DNA of 29,829 nt from Saccoglossus kowalevskii (GCF_000003605.2 NW_003132866.1:91486-121314); one strand, 5' to 3'; positions 1-13,811 are shown, counted from the stretch's first letter. A program made the numbers and translations. Notes: generated by a model not told the origin, from the letters alone.

Positions 1-1810
1 TCAAGATGTACTTGATAGATTCATAAGCAACTGAAGTACCACATAATCATCTTTCCATCTAATTATTTTTAGTAAAAATTAAATAATTTGCAGTGACATT
101 TTAACCCCTGTTTACTTCAGTAGTATCTCAAGAACCATTTGTTTTTGTTAATGCAATTTTTAACACAAACTAATATGTTGAAAGTACCATGAATTTCAAC
201 AGTCACTGCTTGGACAATTCATTAAAACTTCCCTTGACTTAAGACAGGAACACCTCCAAGATTTTTAAACCTTAATGTATTAACGCATTATTATTGTTAT
301 TACTTTTTAACAATGGTTTCTTCTACCTTTATTATTGCTATTGATGGGATATATTACTATTCATGTTTTTTTTATTTTGATTATTATTATTATTATTTTT
401 TTAATCACTACTTTAGTCTTAGTGTTTTGTATTATTAATCTAGTTTTGTTTAGTGTAAATGTAACCATTTTAATTCCCCCTGGAGAATTTTATGTGTTTA
501 ATAAAAGTATTAAAGTAAGCTTTCCAGATTATTTATACATATCCATGGCAATGGGTCCAAAACGTAAACATTTGAAATTGTCCAATGCCGAAGCCAGTCA
601 GGACAACAATATCATAATTGGAATATACATCTCAATCTGGATATGCATATATCCCGGTCAAGAACATGCAACTGTCCCACTTTTTGTGAAATGAAGAGCA
701 GTACATATACATTTACTTCTCACAGCTGACACTAACTCTCACCAGGCTGCAATGTGAATTGGTATGGGATCATCTATCAAACCTTCTATTATATTTAAAT
801 CGTTTATGTCAGACTTAATTCTTTTCGTTGCCATGTGTCCCATCAACAGATATTGGTAATTAACCTAATTATGATTTTCAAGTGACCTCATTTGTATTTC
901 AAAATGTACAGCAGTTGTATTATATTAATTGGTCTGCAGTGAGACTAGGGAATAACTTTTCAAAAAGATAGAGGTACATGTACTGTATGTATCTAATATA
1001 TGAATTATGTCACAGGAATTACAAAATGATTACAAAATATTTATGCAAATTGTGGGTTTGTGAAAGAAGTGGTTAGTGTTTGTCTCATATACTGCCCCCT
1101 CCCACAGTGTTCTTGTGATAAAGCACATAATGCGTTTTGGGCTTTTTGAGTTATTTTACTTATTTTGTTAATTAAACCTTTCAAACTGTGATGCCATATT
1201 AGAAATAGGTTAAAATTAAGTTTGACTGATTAGCAAAAAACCATACATGAATATCCGAGCTAAATATACCCTTAAAAATACTGGCTATTATTCAACATGG
1301 TGTGAACATGAGCTTATTTAGCTCAAAATCTAAATCACTTCTTTTAAGATTTACCGCTACAAATGTATGGTTAATAACAAGATATTTGTACCGTGCATTC
1401 ACAAGAACATCTATTTCTGTTCACCACTTGAGATTTACATAGTAATTATCTTTCATACACACATAATAAACAATTTGACTCAAACGTGCAACAATTTTCA
1501 CGATAAACGTGAAGTAGGTGAACCAGATGTAATATTAAATGCAAATATAACAAGATGTTATTATCAGTCGCCAGTAAATAGATTATACAGGGGTTATCAC
1601 AGAGCTCACCTTGTTAGATAATATTGTATTTCAATAGATATGATATGAATAATAATCACGTATGAACTAATATCAATATCTAAGGCATGTACATGCATGT
1701 AAACATACACCTCTTCTTTTTGTCAAACAACTCTTGATTGTATTTGATGTCTGTAGCAAATTTATATAAAAGCTAGAAACATTTTTTATTGGTCTACAGC
1801 TTCTTTGTCA
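1..1810. other. AT-rich sequence without a recognised gene
   Basis: The open frames here are short and dominated by Ile, Phe and Leu from T-rich runs, with no recognisable domain. I see only the ATT microsatellite. Confidence 0.6.
379..398 (+). repeat. ATT microsatellite
   Basis: A short run of ATT units near 380-396 is followed by poly-T, in AT-rich non-coding sequence. Confidence 0.8.
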
Positions 1811-2000
1811 TTAAACCCTTTTAGCGCTATAATTTTGTTGGTCAAAATTTTGTACCACATTTTACATGTTTTTTTTATGTATTTTTCTAGATTTTTATGA
1901 ATAATTTTGGACCAAACAGACATAGTTTCCTATTGGCTCGAAGGTCTTGTTCAAAATTATGGAAAAGGTTTGAAAAAATTATGTAATTTTGAAATTTGTG
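1811..2000 (+). repeat. Dispersed repeat family L, copy a
   Basis: This copy begins TTAAACCCTTTTAGCGC and continues TTGGTCAAAATTTTG, ATGTATTTTTCTAGA, AATTTTGGACCAAA and CCTATTGGCT. Related sequence occurs at 9790-9960 in the same orientation and at 10290-10456 inverted. The TTAACCC start resembles a transposon end. The other end is not found, so the copy is probably truncated. Confidence 0.7.
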
Positions 2001-4354
2001 AATGGTGAATAAAATTAACTTTGGTGTTCAATGGGTAATATTCTGAGAACCATAAATCTTCAATCTCTAACTTTCACAAAGCCTCTGACTGTCTAAAAAT
2101 GTGAAAATTGTTTTTCAAATTTAAACTAGTTGACAACAGTATGGTCTCAGTCAGGTACCACTAGCATTTCTTCTCTATTTGTGAGGATAGTGGCTGTTGT
2201 CTGCATGCATATTTTATGAGTTATTGTGTTCAATTTGTGTAACCTATTGAGATATCAATTAATAGTTTTACATGTTGCTGGCATGAAAAATGTCAATTAG
2301 GGAAAGATATTATAATAAATAATTTCATTATGTTTTAATAATGGTGACTTAATATTAAATTTTCATCAGAAGAAATTTGCACAATCTGACGATTTAAGAG
2401 TACCGGTAATCTATGAGAAGGACATGTTTTGATCAAATAGACTGTGCAGCTTTGAGAAAAATGATAACAAATTTCACAATCTGTCATATTGCATCTTTAG
2501 AAATTAAATCAGTTTGAACTCAAAATATTCAATTGTTATCACAGGTTCTAGGGTAAAACATAAACATATAACTGAAAATAGAAGTATAGTTAAAAGATGA
2601 ACTAAAATTATTCAATTTTCATACAATATTTTAAAAAACAAGCAATCCAACCGAAACCATTGAAATTGTCCACATGACCTATCACCAAGACAACAGAGAC
2701 AATTTTAACAAATAATCCTGTCAGTTAATTAATAATATTTTAGCGTATTCAAATATTGACATATCTTCCATATTAGCACTATCTCATAGGACCATTACAG
2801 GTCATTGTCTTTGAAAGGCTGTCTCCACCAGAACAGACAGGCCATATTTCATAATTATATTGCCTTCATTGTTATGCAAATAGGTTAATCAATCTTCTTA
2901 AAATGAGACTATACGCTATTGTCCTTTGATTCAAATGGAGATAAGCAAGTTTTATACTGTAATTTATAGGAACTGATGGAATGACAGTAGACTTTGTGGC
3001 ACTGTATCCACATCAGTACACTATCCATTTCAATTTACGACTCCCTAAATTATATCTTTTGTTCTTTGCTACAGTCATCGCTATAAGTCACGACATGGTG
3101 TGCAAAGTGATGCACGTTTACAAGTATATTGAAATTTACAAAATTGATGACTACAGGGTACAATCGAGTCTAAAGTTTATGTAATTAGAGTTCATTATAT
3201 CTATACCTGCACATTAAGATATAGTATTTTGATTTTCAAAATCAAACACCTTTAAAAGCTTGTCAGTCTTATGTTAATAGGTGATTTTACTGTTTACTGC
3301 GAGATCTTGCGTAATGTTAATAAACCGGATGTCTGCCTCAAAAATCAAACGATTTGATTACAAACTTGAAATTCTTTTTTTTGTTGAATACCACAAGATG
3401 TTTTTATATCACAACACGCTACTATACAATTCATTTTCTTACCAGACGTTGAAAGGAAGGTTCAGCCACCAAGTGCTGTCAGTGACATATTCAAAATTTG
3501 CTTTATCAAACCATGATCAAACACACCATATTCACGCACTAACCTGACGAAAATTCTGGGCATTGGTTTTGTACTCAATCTGACCCTGAGAAAGACTCTC
3601 TTATGCTTTTATATATAAGCTACAACAACTGCCTGGCAAATGTACCGGTATTTGTAGCTTAATGAATATCCTCAGAAAGCAGTATTGCATGTAGTAGCGA
3701 TTGGCAAAAAGCGATCAACTTTGAAAATCAGCTGCTGGAATACTGCTGCCCTGATGATATCCACTGCTAACATGATTACGTTTTATAAAATCTGAATAAT
3801 CCAAATTTTATTTTGAATGCAAGTAAGAATATATTTTGGAATAAAAGTTAGCCTGATTAAAGGGAGTTTTTGTTTACGGTAATCTTCTGATGATCAGAAT
3901 TCAATAACAATTATTGGACTCTTGTGTTTACTGGATGACATATTTACTGGATGACAGATACAGATACCAGATATTATTGTATCACAGGGAGCCCAGGAAC
4001 TATAATCAACTGTAATACGCAGTCTCTATGAGCGGGGGTGGGGGGGGGGTATTGGCTGATATCTAGTGTAAGAAATAGACAAGGGATGAAGGCTCCAGCC
4101 AGCTCACATTTTTTAAACTCGAAAAAACAGTCGAAAAGAATGAAAAATAAAATATAAAAAAAATACCAGGTTGAAGAATATTAGTTGCTTCTTCAAATTT
4201 GGCCAAAGCCCTACCTACATTTTACAGATATCTGCAGAATAAAGAAAACTACACAAATTTACTCCATTTAGGAATTCCTAACGGTTAGTCCAAACGCATG
4301 ACACCGTTGGAGGCGTGGCCTGTTGAGCATTTGTCAACAACCAATCACAAGACT
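2001..4354. other. No gene recognised
   Basis: This stretch is AT-rich. A G-rich run (GGGGGTGGGGGGGGGG) lies near 4034-4050. TACCGGTA-type words occur near 2401 and 3643. The short open frames show no known motif. Confidence 0.55.
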
Positions 4355-4412
4355 GGTTACGAACCACATCGAGGTCACGACTCGGTTAGCCTTCCTCAAC
4401 TGGTTCGTAACC
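4355..4412. repeat. Perfect 12-base inverted repeat with 34-base loop
   Basis: GGTTACGAACCA at 4355-4366 is the exact reverse complement of TGGTTCGTAACC at 4401-4412. The right arm runs into a C12 homopolymer at 4411-4422. The segment is GC-richer than its surroundings. It could be a transposon remnant; no tRNA-like cloverleaf is evident. Confidence 0.75.
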
Positions 4413-4422
4413 CCCCCCCCCC

Positions 4423-7400
4423 TTTGCGTAGGAGAGCCACTCAAGTCTGCACATGCAAATTTGGAGAATTTTGTTTTAGTTCCTTAGTGGTCATATCTGG
4501 ACTAGAACCAAACTTACAATCTCCCTGATGATGGACAGACACAGAATCCAATATGCCACATAACATCTGTTACAGAAAACCAAACTGACAGAATTTGACA
4601 GGTTTGATCACTGGTTTTGGTATAGACAAATTTTGTAGATTCACATGAGGGAAATATAGAGAGGTGCATATATCCACGCTATCAATAATCATTACTTCAA
4701 TAAATAAAGCCATATGTATGTTTTAATTCTCCCTAGATGCATCATGGGAAGGGAATATAAGGGGAAAAACTACATCTGCAGTAAGACATATGCATATTCC
4801 TGTGTGCTGACATAGTGCATTTTGTCTTGTTCATTGCAGGGCTCAGCTGTAACCATTTTCCTATCATAATACCATTATATGGCAATATAATACAGTGCAT
4901 CCCGGACTTTAACCAGGCACCTGAAGACTTTCCCCCAAAGTCACAACTGTTAGTGAATAAATGACTGAAATAATGAATCTCAGCAGGTAGATCTGGCTTA
5001 ACTCCCATCGAGTCTGTCATAACCTCACCTGAAGTTGGGGATCTACCAATCACATGTCCATTGCAACAATCTCTACACCACTATTGATTGGCATGCAAAT
5101 ATTTACATATCAGAGCATAACAGGAAATCATGTGTATTATATTGCAGTACATTGTAAGACTTTATTGATTACATATACATGATATCTTCAACATCTTTGT
5201 ATAATTTGGCCATCTTTCTTAAGGGGATCAAAATAACATTGTTTTACTTCTACTAAACAAGTAAACAATAAGATTTACAGTTTTTTGCTTTGAAAATAAA
5301 ACTCTTGAATTATGCCACGATATGTAGGCCCTATACAAATTTAGTGAAATGTTCTTGATGCTATTATTTTAATTTGTAGAAAGAGTAGATTATTTTGAAA
5401 AACATCTCAAAATCTGTATAGTTTTGGCACCTCATGCTCTGTCACAATAAAAAGAACTAAGTAGACCAGTAAAAAACGTACATATTGTCAGCACAGTTAG
5501 GAGCATTATAGTCGAGGAGTCCTCTTGATGACAGCTTTTCCATAACAGTTATACTTTCATTATCAAAACAATAAGTTTCATAATACAAATATTCTTAAGA
5601 AACTGACTCACAAGAGTAATCTAAACAGTAATGTCAGCGCTAACATTTATCATACCCTTAACTCAAGCAATAAAATTAACCAACAATCTGTCTTTATCGC
5701 AGGAACAAAGACATCGAGTCTGTCTTGTCCAAACCTTTGTCTCCAGTGTTTCCTGATAAAATTACAGTAAGAATGAATGACAAATGAGATGACTGAAAAC
5801 AATAATACCCAACAAAGAATTCAATGACTCAAAGTAATAATTGCTTAGGGGTAGTCAAACAAGATTTATGGAAAATCTAACAGCTCTATATACTGCCTCA
5901 GAAATCAAACTACAGAGATAGATTAATCTTTTCAGATATAAGGAATACTACAACGACAGACAATATTTTATATGTATGCAGGGAAGGTATATTCAGCTCT
6001 ATACAGTAGAATCTATTTTGTTTTGATTACAAGGAGTTTCTAGCGGTACATTCGGAGAAGTAAAAGAAGATAATTTTTGCTTTTAATAATTAATGTACAG
6101 AGTTCGTTTTACACTTGCAGCAGTATTACAGATTTAGAAATTGGAACAAATCAATTATTAATTGAATTAAATAATTTCTGTATTTTTAAGGAGTGTATGG
6201 TGTGACGGCAGATGAAGGGGATTGTTTTTTGCAGTTTCTAAAATTCTTAGATAGGGAGATTTGATACCTTCTCTTTGTGATTGAGAAAACCTTTCAGCGC
6301 TGGATAATTATATGTACTGTATTTTCTTTATTAGAAGTGCATGTGTTTATGTAAAAGACAGTTTCTATGAACAAAATAAGTCATATTTCAATGTTTGTTG
6401 GTCAAGAAACATGTATACTTCTCAAAGATGAATAGTGGAAAGCCAAATTTAACAGATTCTATGATGTCATACTTTACCCACAATCCTTTGCTCGAGAATC
6501 AAGATGGCTGACTACATAATACTGATGAAAAGTTGAATATCTAGAGAATGAAAAGTGATAAAAAAAAACTGTAAATTGCATTCTCCTACATTTGTGGAGC
6601 TTTTTCTTGAGGGGTCATTATGTTGTTTGGCTTGACTTTCCCTTTAAGCAAATTTATCAGTGTGAAAATATCAATGCGGAAAAGAATAACAAATTGGGGT
6701 TGCACTTTAAGAAATGGGCTCCCGTAATAACATATGTGAGATAAACCTTTGTATTTAACATGGAAACTACAGGAATGTACTTTCAGGTTTTGTCTGATTT
6801 CTGTACTTGATGAACTTTATTCAGAACATGTAATTTCTCAGACAATCTGTAATGTACTTATTAGAAACTATAGAAATGTACCCAATAAAACTTCTTTAAA
6901 AACAAAAGAAAAAGTCATATTTTAATTTTTTTTGAGTGCTTTTATTGAAGATGCACCTTCGTCATCCACTATTAACAGTGATTGTGGTTTCAAAGACGTA
7001 CATTATAACCACATACTGTTTTCTTTCTATTTTGTTGAATCACTTTATACACTCACATTCTGGTGGCGCAACGAAGAAATGGTAAAGTCAGATTATTTTC
7101 ATTATAAACTACATATTTCAATGCAATTTATAATCTGTACTATCTGAATTCAGCAAAAACATGCATGGTAAAAATTATTTATAAACCACAATATCTATAA
7201 ACTCAAATTGCATTAACACAATGTATGAACGCATACAATGATGTAAAATGTTCTATCTGACAGATGGTAAAGCACTTCATAGATTGGAGAGAGGCGTTTG
7301 CTCATAGCCAATCCAATCATCTTGTTTCAATCTTAACGAGGCCGATTTCAGATACATGTAAAACAGGTGGGTTTATTAATTTTTAAAAATAAACATGCCT

Positions 7401-9789
7401 TTGTTGAATTCAGTGTATATATGTTAGATTTATATATTATTGATTAGAAAATTATTACTTTTTGCTATCACCTAATGTTCAATTGTTTTATAATAAATTG
7501 ATATTATTAGTAACATTGGAAATAACCTAATTATTACATTATTTATTGCACAGTATGTATACACTGATAATTTGATACTAAAGATTTTTATTTTATGATC
7601 AGTACTAGGGGAATATTGATCAGAACAGATGATTGTATTCGGTGAGAATGAACTGACAAAGAAACTTATTGAACGATCATCAAGAAAAAAGACGTCGTCA
7701 ATGGATAGCACATATACAATCATGGTTTGATTTCCTAACAAAACACATGACATGAACAGGGTTTTTCTTTCACATGCTTGGAACAACAGTTCCATTCATG
7801 TATGGATCAATACATGCTTATAAATTGTACACGTGTTTTCAGATTGAATTAAATTCACATATATTTGTCAGATAAATTATGAATAGAAGAAATAATTTTG
7901 AAAAGAGGAGGGTGTTATCACCAGTTTTGTTGCTACATGTACCTAGCTGCAATGGCTCCCCACACAAGTTTCTTCAATGTATATTAATTGCTATCTTCAA
8001 TGAAGATTCCCACGTTTTCACAATAGTGCTATTTACATATTGGACATATATCTGGTGCCTTCAATATTGCACTAGTTGCATTGTCAAACCAGCAACAGTG
8101 CTTGTGATATTACAGTTGTGCATACTAATGAGGTCACATGACCCAGTTTATGCAAATTATATGATTGATATGCACAGGTTCCAACCTAAAGTAATCTTGG
8201 TCTGTGGATTACTATTAACCACAGTCCCTCTATCTTCTGTCTGGAAATGGGTATTGTCTAAGGTGTGAATTACCAGCTGTGCTCGGACTGCACCAAGTAT
8301 GGCTTTCCGCAAAGCATAGTCTCTCGATAGCAGAGCATTCTACTGAAACAATCGATTCATTGATCCCTTCACATTCTAGTTTTTACAACCAAAAAAACAA
8401 CATATATTTTGATATATTATATAGATTTAGAAGCTCAACACAATTCTTTAGCTGGCATGTCTTTCCATAGTGGCATATTGGCATTATTATTCGTGAATAT
8501 CGCACTTAAATTTGAGGTACAACTTGGAACACTTCTAACAACCTTGACCGGTTGGGCTCTTCTATTCGTCATGTGTTTTAGAAAGATCAATGTTTATACA
8601 TTTTAATATTGGGTAGCTTAAATCTAGTTGTAGTTAGTGGATCGGTTCATTTTGCTCGTTTTATTATATTATATAAAGTATACGTGTCATATTTAGGCAT
8701 CACTTTTTCAGCTCAAAATAAAGATGGCCTCTCGCCGATTCTGCCAGAAATTGAGTAGTTAGGAGACTTTTTTTTTGGCCCAATGATGAATTTAATTATC
8801 GGTAAATGTTTATTTAAGATAAGATATGGGCATTAATGTGTCATCTAGCAGCAAGATATGGCAAAACTGGCCAACTAATGCCAATTGTGAGATTTTGTGT
8901 GTTCTTGCATGAAAAACTCATATGCATTGGTTAGTTCTCATGTTCTGGTTGAAACATCAACACGGTTAAGAACTTTGGAAAATGTGGAAAGAAAACCAGG
9001 AAAAGTAACGTTTATGAAAATTTCTTGTTTTATTCTACTCATTATGTACTTGTATATCACCACTGCAGACTGGGGAATAACCTCCAGGACCGAGTCAACA
9101 TTCTAACAGATGTAAACACCACTGATTTTAGTTACAGGTTCGATATTGTGAAGATTTCCATCCTCTCTTTTTAGTTTATTTATAAAAATATTGAAAACAT
9201 ATTTATCAAGGAATTTAAAGAAAAAGCACTGAAATGCTGGGAGTTGATGTTTTATCAGCATTTTTTCCAGTGATCTAAGAGTTCGGGGAATCTCAGCTAT
9301 GCTTGAAAACAATAGCAGCTATACAAAGGAGTGGCAAGGCATACATCTCTCTGCTATTCCTACAGATTCACACCTAATACAAAAGACATTTTCAGTCTGT
9401 TCTTTTAGTGGTATGAGGTTTCATTAGAATGTGATTATTTAGACAAATTAAGTAATTAGTATGTTTGAAAAGCAATCCTAAATTAAACAATTATGCCGCT
9501 AAGTGGAAAAGCTGAAAATTGTCTATTTTAAAAATGTAGAACAAAATTAAAAAAAACATACACTAGGATGTTATTTGAATCAGACTGAACAAAATCATTG
9601 ATACAATCCTAACATAAGGCTATAAGCCAACAATGATGTACTGCAAGTTTACTAACATAAAAAGAATTGCTATAACGTCATCAGATATCTCAGAGGTTAT
9701 TGATTACATTACATACAGTAACGATTTCATATTTATGTCTTGTATATGTACTTATATATTTATTGATATTTCTATCAAAGCCAAAATTA
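4423..9789. other. No gene recognised
   Basis: The longest open frame (7879-8268, plus) has a mixed hydrophobic product without a family signature. The segment ending CTTGACTTTCCCTTTAA near 6628-6645 resembles a TTAA transposon end, but I cannot find its partner. The word TAATGAGGTCACATGACCC at 8126-8144 recurs in diverged form at 13451-13470. Confidence 0.5.
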
Positions 9790-9960
9790 TGTCCCAGATT
9801 TATTAGTTAAAATTTTTATGCAATATTTTGCACGTTTTTATCTATTTTTCTATAAATTCTTTGATAATTGTGGATATAATTTCTCATTGGCTGCAGCTGT
9901 TAGACAAAATTTTGAAAAAATTGAAAAAAGCTGCCTGTACTTTGTGAAAAATGACAATAG
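9790..9960 (+). repeat. Dispersed repeat family L, copy b
   Basis: This copy shares with copy a the order of AATTTTTATGC, CACGTTTTTATCTATTTTTC, TTTCTCATTGGCTGCAG and ACAAAATTTTGAAAAAATTG. It lacks the TTAACCC end and is the most diverged copy. Confidence 0.6.
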
Positions 9961-10289
9961 CTGAATTATTATTTGGCAGTCTATTAAGGGTCTTACAATA
10001 ATATCCAAATCAAGTGAGCATATTGGTGTAAACTTTAGAGAAGATCCCTAATATTAGACAGGCTGATGATATGCCTTATGTAACTAGTCAATCATTCATA
10101 ACTTTATTAATCATAACTGTACATCAAGACTGGTAAGATTAATAAGTTAAAAATGATAAAGTACAGATAGTATGAATCATCAGTCTTTTATCTACTATAA
10201 TACGGTAAATTAACATTCCCATCCGAGATAGCTTTCATTTACAGTTTAAGCACAATCACTTTATCCCCATCTATAACGTCTTGAATACC

Positions 10290-10456
10290 AAATTGAAATG
10301 TCACTTTTTACGAAATAAATTTTTCATATTTTTTCAGAAATTTTGATCAAGACCTCAATACCGTAATATTTATTTGGTCCAGAATTATCAAGAAACACAT
10401 GTGAAATTATGTTGCGCTGATAATTGATGGAAAAAATGTAGCATTCTAGGGGTTAA
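10290..10456 (-). repeat. Dispersed repeat family L, copy c (inverted)
   Basis: On the minus strand it begins TTAACCCCTAGAATGC and continues TGATAATTCTGGACCAAATA and GAGGTCTTGATCAAAATTTC. This parallels copy a (TTTTGGACCAAACA, AAGGTCTTGTTCAAAATTA). The end at 10453-10456 is TTAA. Confidence 0.65.
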
Positions 10457-11468
10457 AGAAGGTGTGATTTAGTCCAATCTTGGAGACAACTTTCCAAATG
10501 GCAACTCCAAATGTGCTTGCAGCATGTTCCACATAGACATGCATGGTGAAAAAATATCTATTCTAAGCCGATTTATCTAATTTATTATTTAAGGTAATAT
10601 TCAGAAATCAGTGTTTTTTTGATGCCTTGAAGTCACTTTTATAGAGCTGCTTTTAGTTCTCAAACTTGAAATGCTGAAGTTACATTATTCATTACATTCA
10701 AAACAGTCATTCTCCAGTAAGTTCACGTAAACCACAAAGTTGGAAAACAGCTGTGAAGTGAAATTTTCATATTTATGATCTTATTTTCATTCTTTTCTTG
10801 GTCAGACATTATTTTGTGGTGATCTTCTCACTAAGACAGCTCCTTTTTATATCTGGAAGAAACCTTCATGGGTATTTGTGTTTCTCATTCATGAGATTAC
10901 CGATACATCATATATCTGAAATGCGTTCTAGCAGAGTTCTACAAGTGGTCTGAGATATTGAGATTTTGTCTAGCACAAATGATTCAGGACACGTTCTGCC
11001 AGACGCAAGTGATTTGCGGTATTGAGATGTGTTCAAAAAGACACAAGTGATCATGTTATACATGTACTTCAGTTTGTGCCATAATCATTAAATTCTCATT
11101 TAAAGTTAATTTTCACACCAATGAAGTACGAGCATGTGATTGTTTCTTCAGGATTATGGCTAGCTTCTACATCACCTGATGCATGGAATTTTCACAAAGA
11201 AGAATTTAGATGCATTGAGTTCAACAACATATACAAATATTTCAGCACGAATGAATGCCATCGTAAAACAGCTTCCTACACAGTCATAGTAACCCACACA
11301 CTCAGTACATGATAATTTAAACTACATGTATATTGAAGCATATAGCTACTTTGCTATTTTTTTTCTTCTAAATTTAAATCAAATTAATTTCTTTGATAAA
11401 AATGGGAACAAATTATAAAGGTTAAAAAAATGATGTGAAAGGTGACTCAACGATTATAACAACTTCCT
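10457..11468. other. No gene recognised
   Basis: Around 10930-11060 a loose repeat of about 50 bp recurs: TGAGATATTGAG, then GTATTGAGATGTG, with ACAAGTG or GCAAGTG words between. Nothing else stands out. Confidence 0.5.
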
Positions 11469-11970
11469 GAAAGTGCTGAAAGATGTTTGTTCACTAATGT
11501 GTCCAGTTTCCAATAAAACACTATGATATAAACAAGTTTTTTTTTTAAACTACCTCCATAAAATCTGCCACATTCCCAATAGGAGCTGCACCCATTCATT
11601 TTGAAAAATCAAGAAAAAAACATTCTTCATTTCTCATATGTGTAGATGCTCTAATAGAAGCCACATCCTTGCATCAGACAACAAGTGGTGAATTCATCGA
11701 TGTCTTGAAAATATGTTTACTATTAAAAGAATTGAAAGTGCTGAAAGATGTTTGTTCACTAGTGTGTCCTGTCTCCAATAAATTCATACAAACTGGTTTA
11801 TGAAAGTGACTGATTGAAGTATAGTCACATGTAAAACAATTTATGATATAAACAAGTTTTTTTAACTACCTCCATAAAATCTGTATTAGACGCCACATCC
11901 CTAATAAGAGCTGCACCCATTCATTTTAAAAAATTGAGAAAAAAATGTGTAGATGCTCTAATAGAAGCCA
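11469..11970 (+). repeat. Direct duplication, two copies of about 200-240 bp
   Basis: Copy 1 is 11469-11662 and copy 2 is 11734-11970. Both begin GAAAGTGCTGAAAGATG, pass through ACTACCTCCATAAAATCTG and GCTGCACCCATTCATTTT, and end GATGCTCTAATAGAAGCCA. Copy 2 has about 60 extra bases after CCAATAAA and lacks the CATTCTTCATTTC stretch of copy 1. No gene is visible in either. Confidence 0.9.
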
Positions 11971-12791
11971 AGTGGTAAATCTAATTTTTCGCTGCAAAAA
12001 AAAGAGTTCATATTTATCAATACTGAAGGAAGATTTACTCATTTGCTGGCCTGAAGTGAACTCACAGATAAAAAGAATCTCTACTTTCTGCCACGAGGTG
12101 GCGCCAAACACCTAAGTTTCAGCAAGCAAGGAAGTTAGTTATCTAAAATAGGATGGATGGATTATACTTTTAGAGTCTAATTCATTTTCCAACAAAGTGA
12201 TGTGCTTAGAGTGAAAGGAATTCAAATCATCCACTAAAAAACATGGTTGCTATGATTAATTATAGTGGACATTTTTGAGTGATGACTCAATCTTGATGTT
12301 ATAATATTGCTCTGATCGCTTGGGGGTTGGACAATTTAAAGTATTTAATATGACACAAACTGGAGTAACTCAATTCACTTCCACTTAAGGGATTCAGTCA
12401 ACATTTAAACATAATTACTTTCAAAGTATTGTCAAAAATACTAAAAGATCTTGTGCAAAAGTCTAAATTTTCATAAGATCACAGAATAAAACCAATATTG
12501 CACAAAACATAAAATAAATGTCACAGTTTCCCATTTTGAAATCCACTAGGTCTTTCCTTAGTATCTAATATAAATATAAATATAATCTGTAACCCACATT
12601 TTCTTTATTTATATTCATCTTTTGTTTCCGCTGAACGCAAACAGTTGTACTACCATACCCTGGTACCATACATGCATTGACAGTAATAGCTCAGAGTGGC
12701 CTACAATTACTGTAAAACCCAAGGAAATACTGTGGCTTGCATGTAATTTATAACAAAAAGGTAATTACACAGCCCCCAGGTGTTATCAAGT
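11971..12791. other. No gene recognised
   Basis: This stretch is AT-rich and holds one CTCF-like motif at 12091. No coding exon is visible. Confidence 0.5.
12091..12105 (+). promoter_or_regulatory. CTCF-like motif
   Basis: CCACGAGGTGGCGCC is a close match to the core CTCF consensus CCASYAGRKGGC. Binding cannot be judged from sequence, and the region has no gene nearby. Confidence 0.35.
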
Positions 12792-12912
12792 TTAAAGGGC
12801 GGTGCTTGCTGAGCAGCGCATGTTGGAATTTCAATGTGTTTTACAAACATGATGTATGTCGCTATGACTCTTGTATCGAACAGTCCATGACATGACGACC
12901 ACCTTCCTTTAA
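12792..12912. mobile_element. Short TTAA-flanked MITE related to family T (121 bp)
   Basis: The left end is TTAAAGGGCGGTGCTTG and the right end on the other strand is TTAAAGGAAGGTGGTCG. Both abut TTAA. The terminal bases match family T, but the interior is shorter and different, so it is a deletion derivative or a sister subfamily. Confidence 0.7.
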
Positions 12913-13256
12913 GACGTATCAGTAAATGCATGAAATTTTACAGATATACACCTCTACCTATTTAATCTCAAATGGAAAAGCTTCAATGAATGGTGTAGTT
13001 AGTGTGGAAAATTAGATGTCTCAAATAATTAATAAAGATTTTAATTAAATACCTGTTATTTCTACTGCAGGTCATACAGAACCCTCTACCATCAATAGTG
13101 AAAGTGCTAGCTGTGTTTAAAGCATGCTTCTCTTTGGGAGTTTTTTTTTTTTTACATTTGGTGGAGCACTGCTGAAAAAATGTTTTCATTTATGGATGAG
13201 GCTATGCAGAATTTGTACATATACATAGAATAATAATTATGAATATTACCGTAGTA

Positions 13257-13563
13257 AGGTCACATGTCACACACAATCCTATCCAAAAAGTACATGTATT
13301 GAGTACTGTTGTGGATGAAAACAAACTGTTGATGAGAGTTGGGTCTAAAACACTAAGAAAAATTATGCATTTGACACCTATTTAACACCCATCATCACAT
13401 AGTAAATAGCACTATTTATGATAGCTTTCGCAAAATTACATTTATGCATATTAATTAGGTCATATGACCCCCCAGCCCCGCAAACACGCGCTGAGTATTG
13501 TGTACAGTTGTGAACAAGAACAAATACATGATGAAGTCAGAGCTAAAAAGTTAAAGAAAAATC
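13257..13563 (+). repeat. Degenerate direct repeat, period about 200 bp
   Basis: The segment GGTCACATGTCACAC...GAGTACTGTTGTGGATGA...AAGAAAAAT at 13257-13366 recurs as GGTCATATGACC...GAGTATTGTGTACAGTTG...AAGAAAAAT at 13457-13563. Identity is moderate. It lies directly upstream of the TTAA MITE at 13812. Confidence 0.65.
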
Positions 13564-13811
13564 GGTTGCTATGGTCTTGGTTGTAAAGGACATGCCCACC
13601 TAACAGACATCATTAATATTGATTTGTTACAAAGTGCAGGGTAGAACACAGATGCCTTGGTAAATCACAAAATAAAAAATTCATGAAAAAATAGAAAATA
13701 CAATCAAATTGAGACAGAAAGCCATGTTCCATAGTAACTCACCAAACGTTATGACTGAAATCAATCACTGTATTTTTATGATATTTATTTCATAAAACCA
13801 TGACCAATACA

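Noticed and set aside
6470-6645. Possible MITE ending CTTGACTTTCCCTTTAA
   Set aside because: The right end looks like a TTAA transposon terminus, but no matching left end could be found nearby.
7879-8268. Plus-strand 129-codon open frame, partly hydrophobic
   Set aside because: It has no domain, helix pattern or splice context that I recognise, and it contains a repeated GGTCACATGACCC word. Chance is likely in AT-rich sequence.
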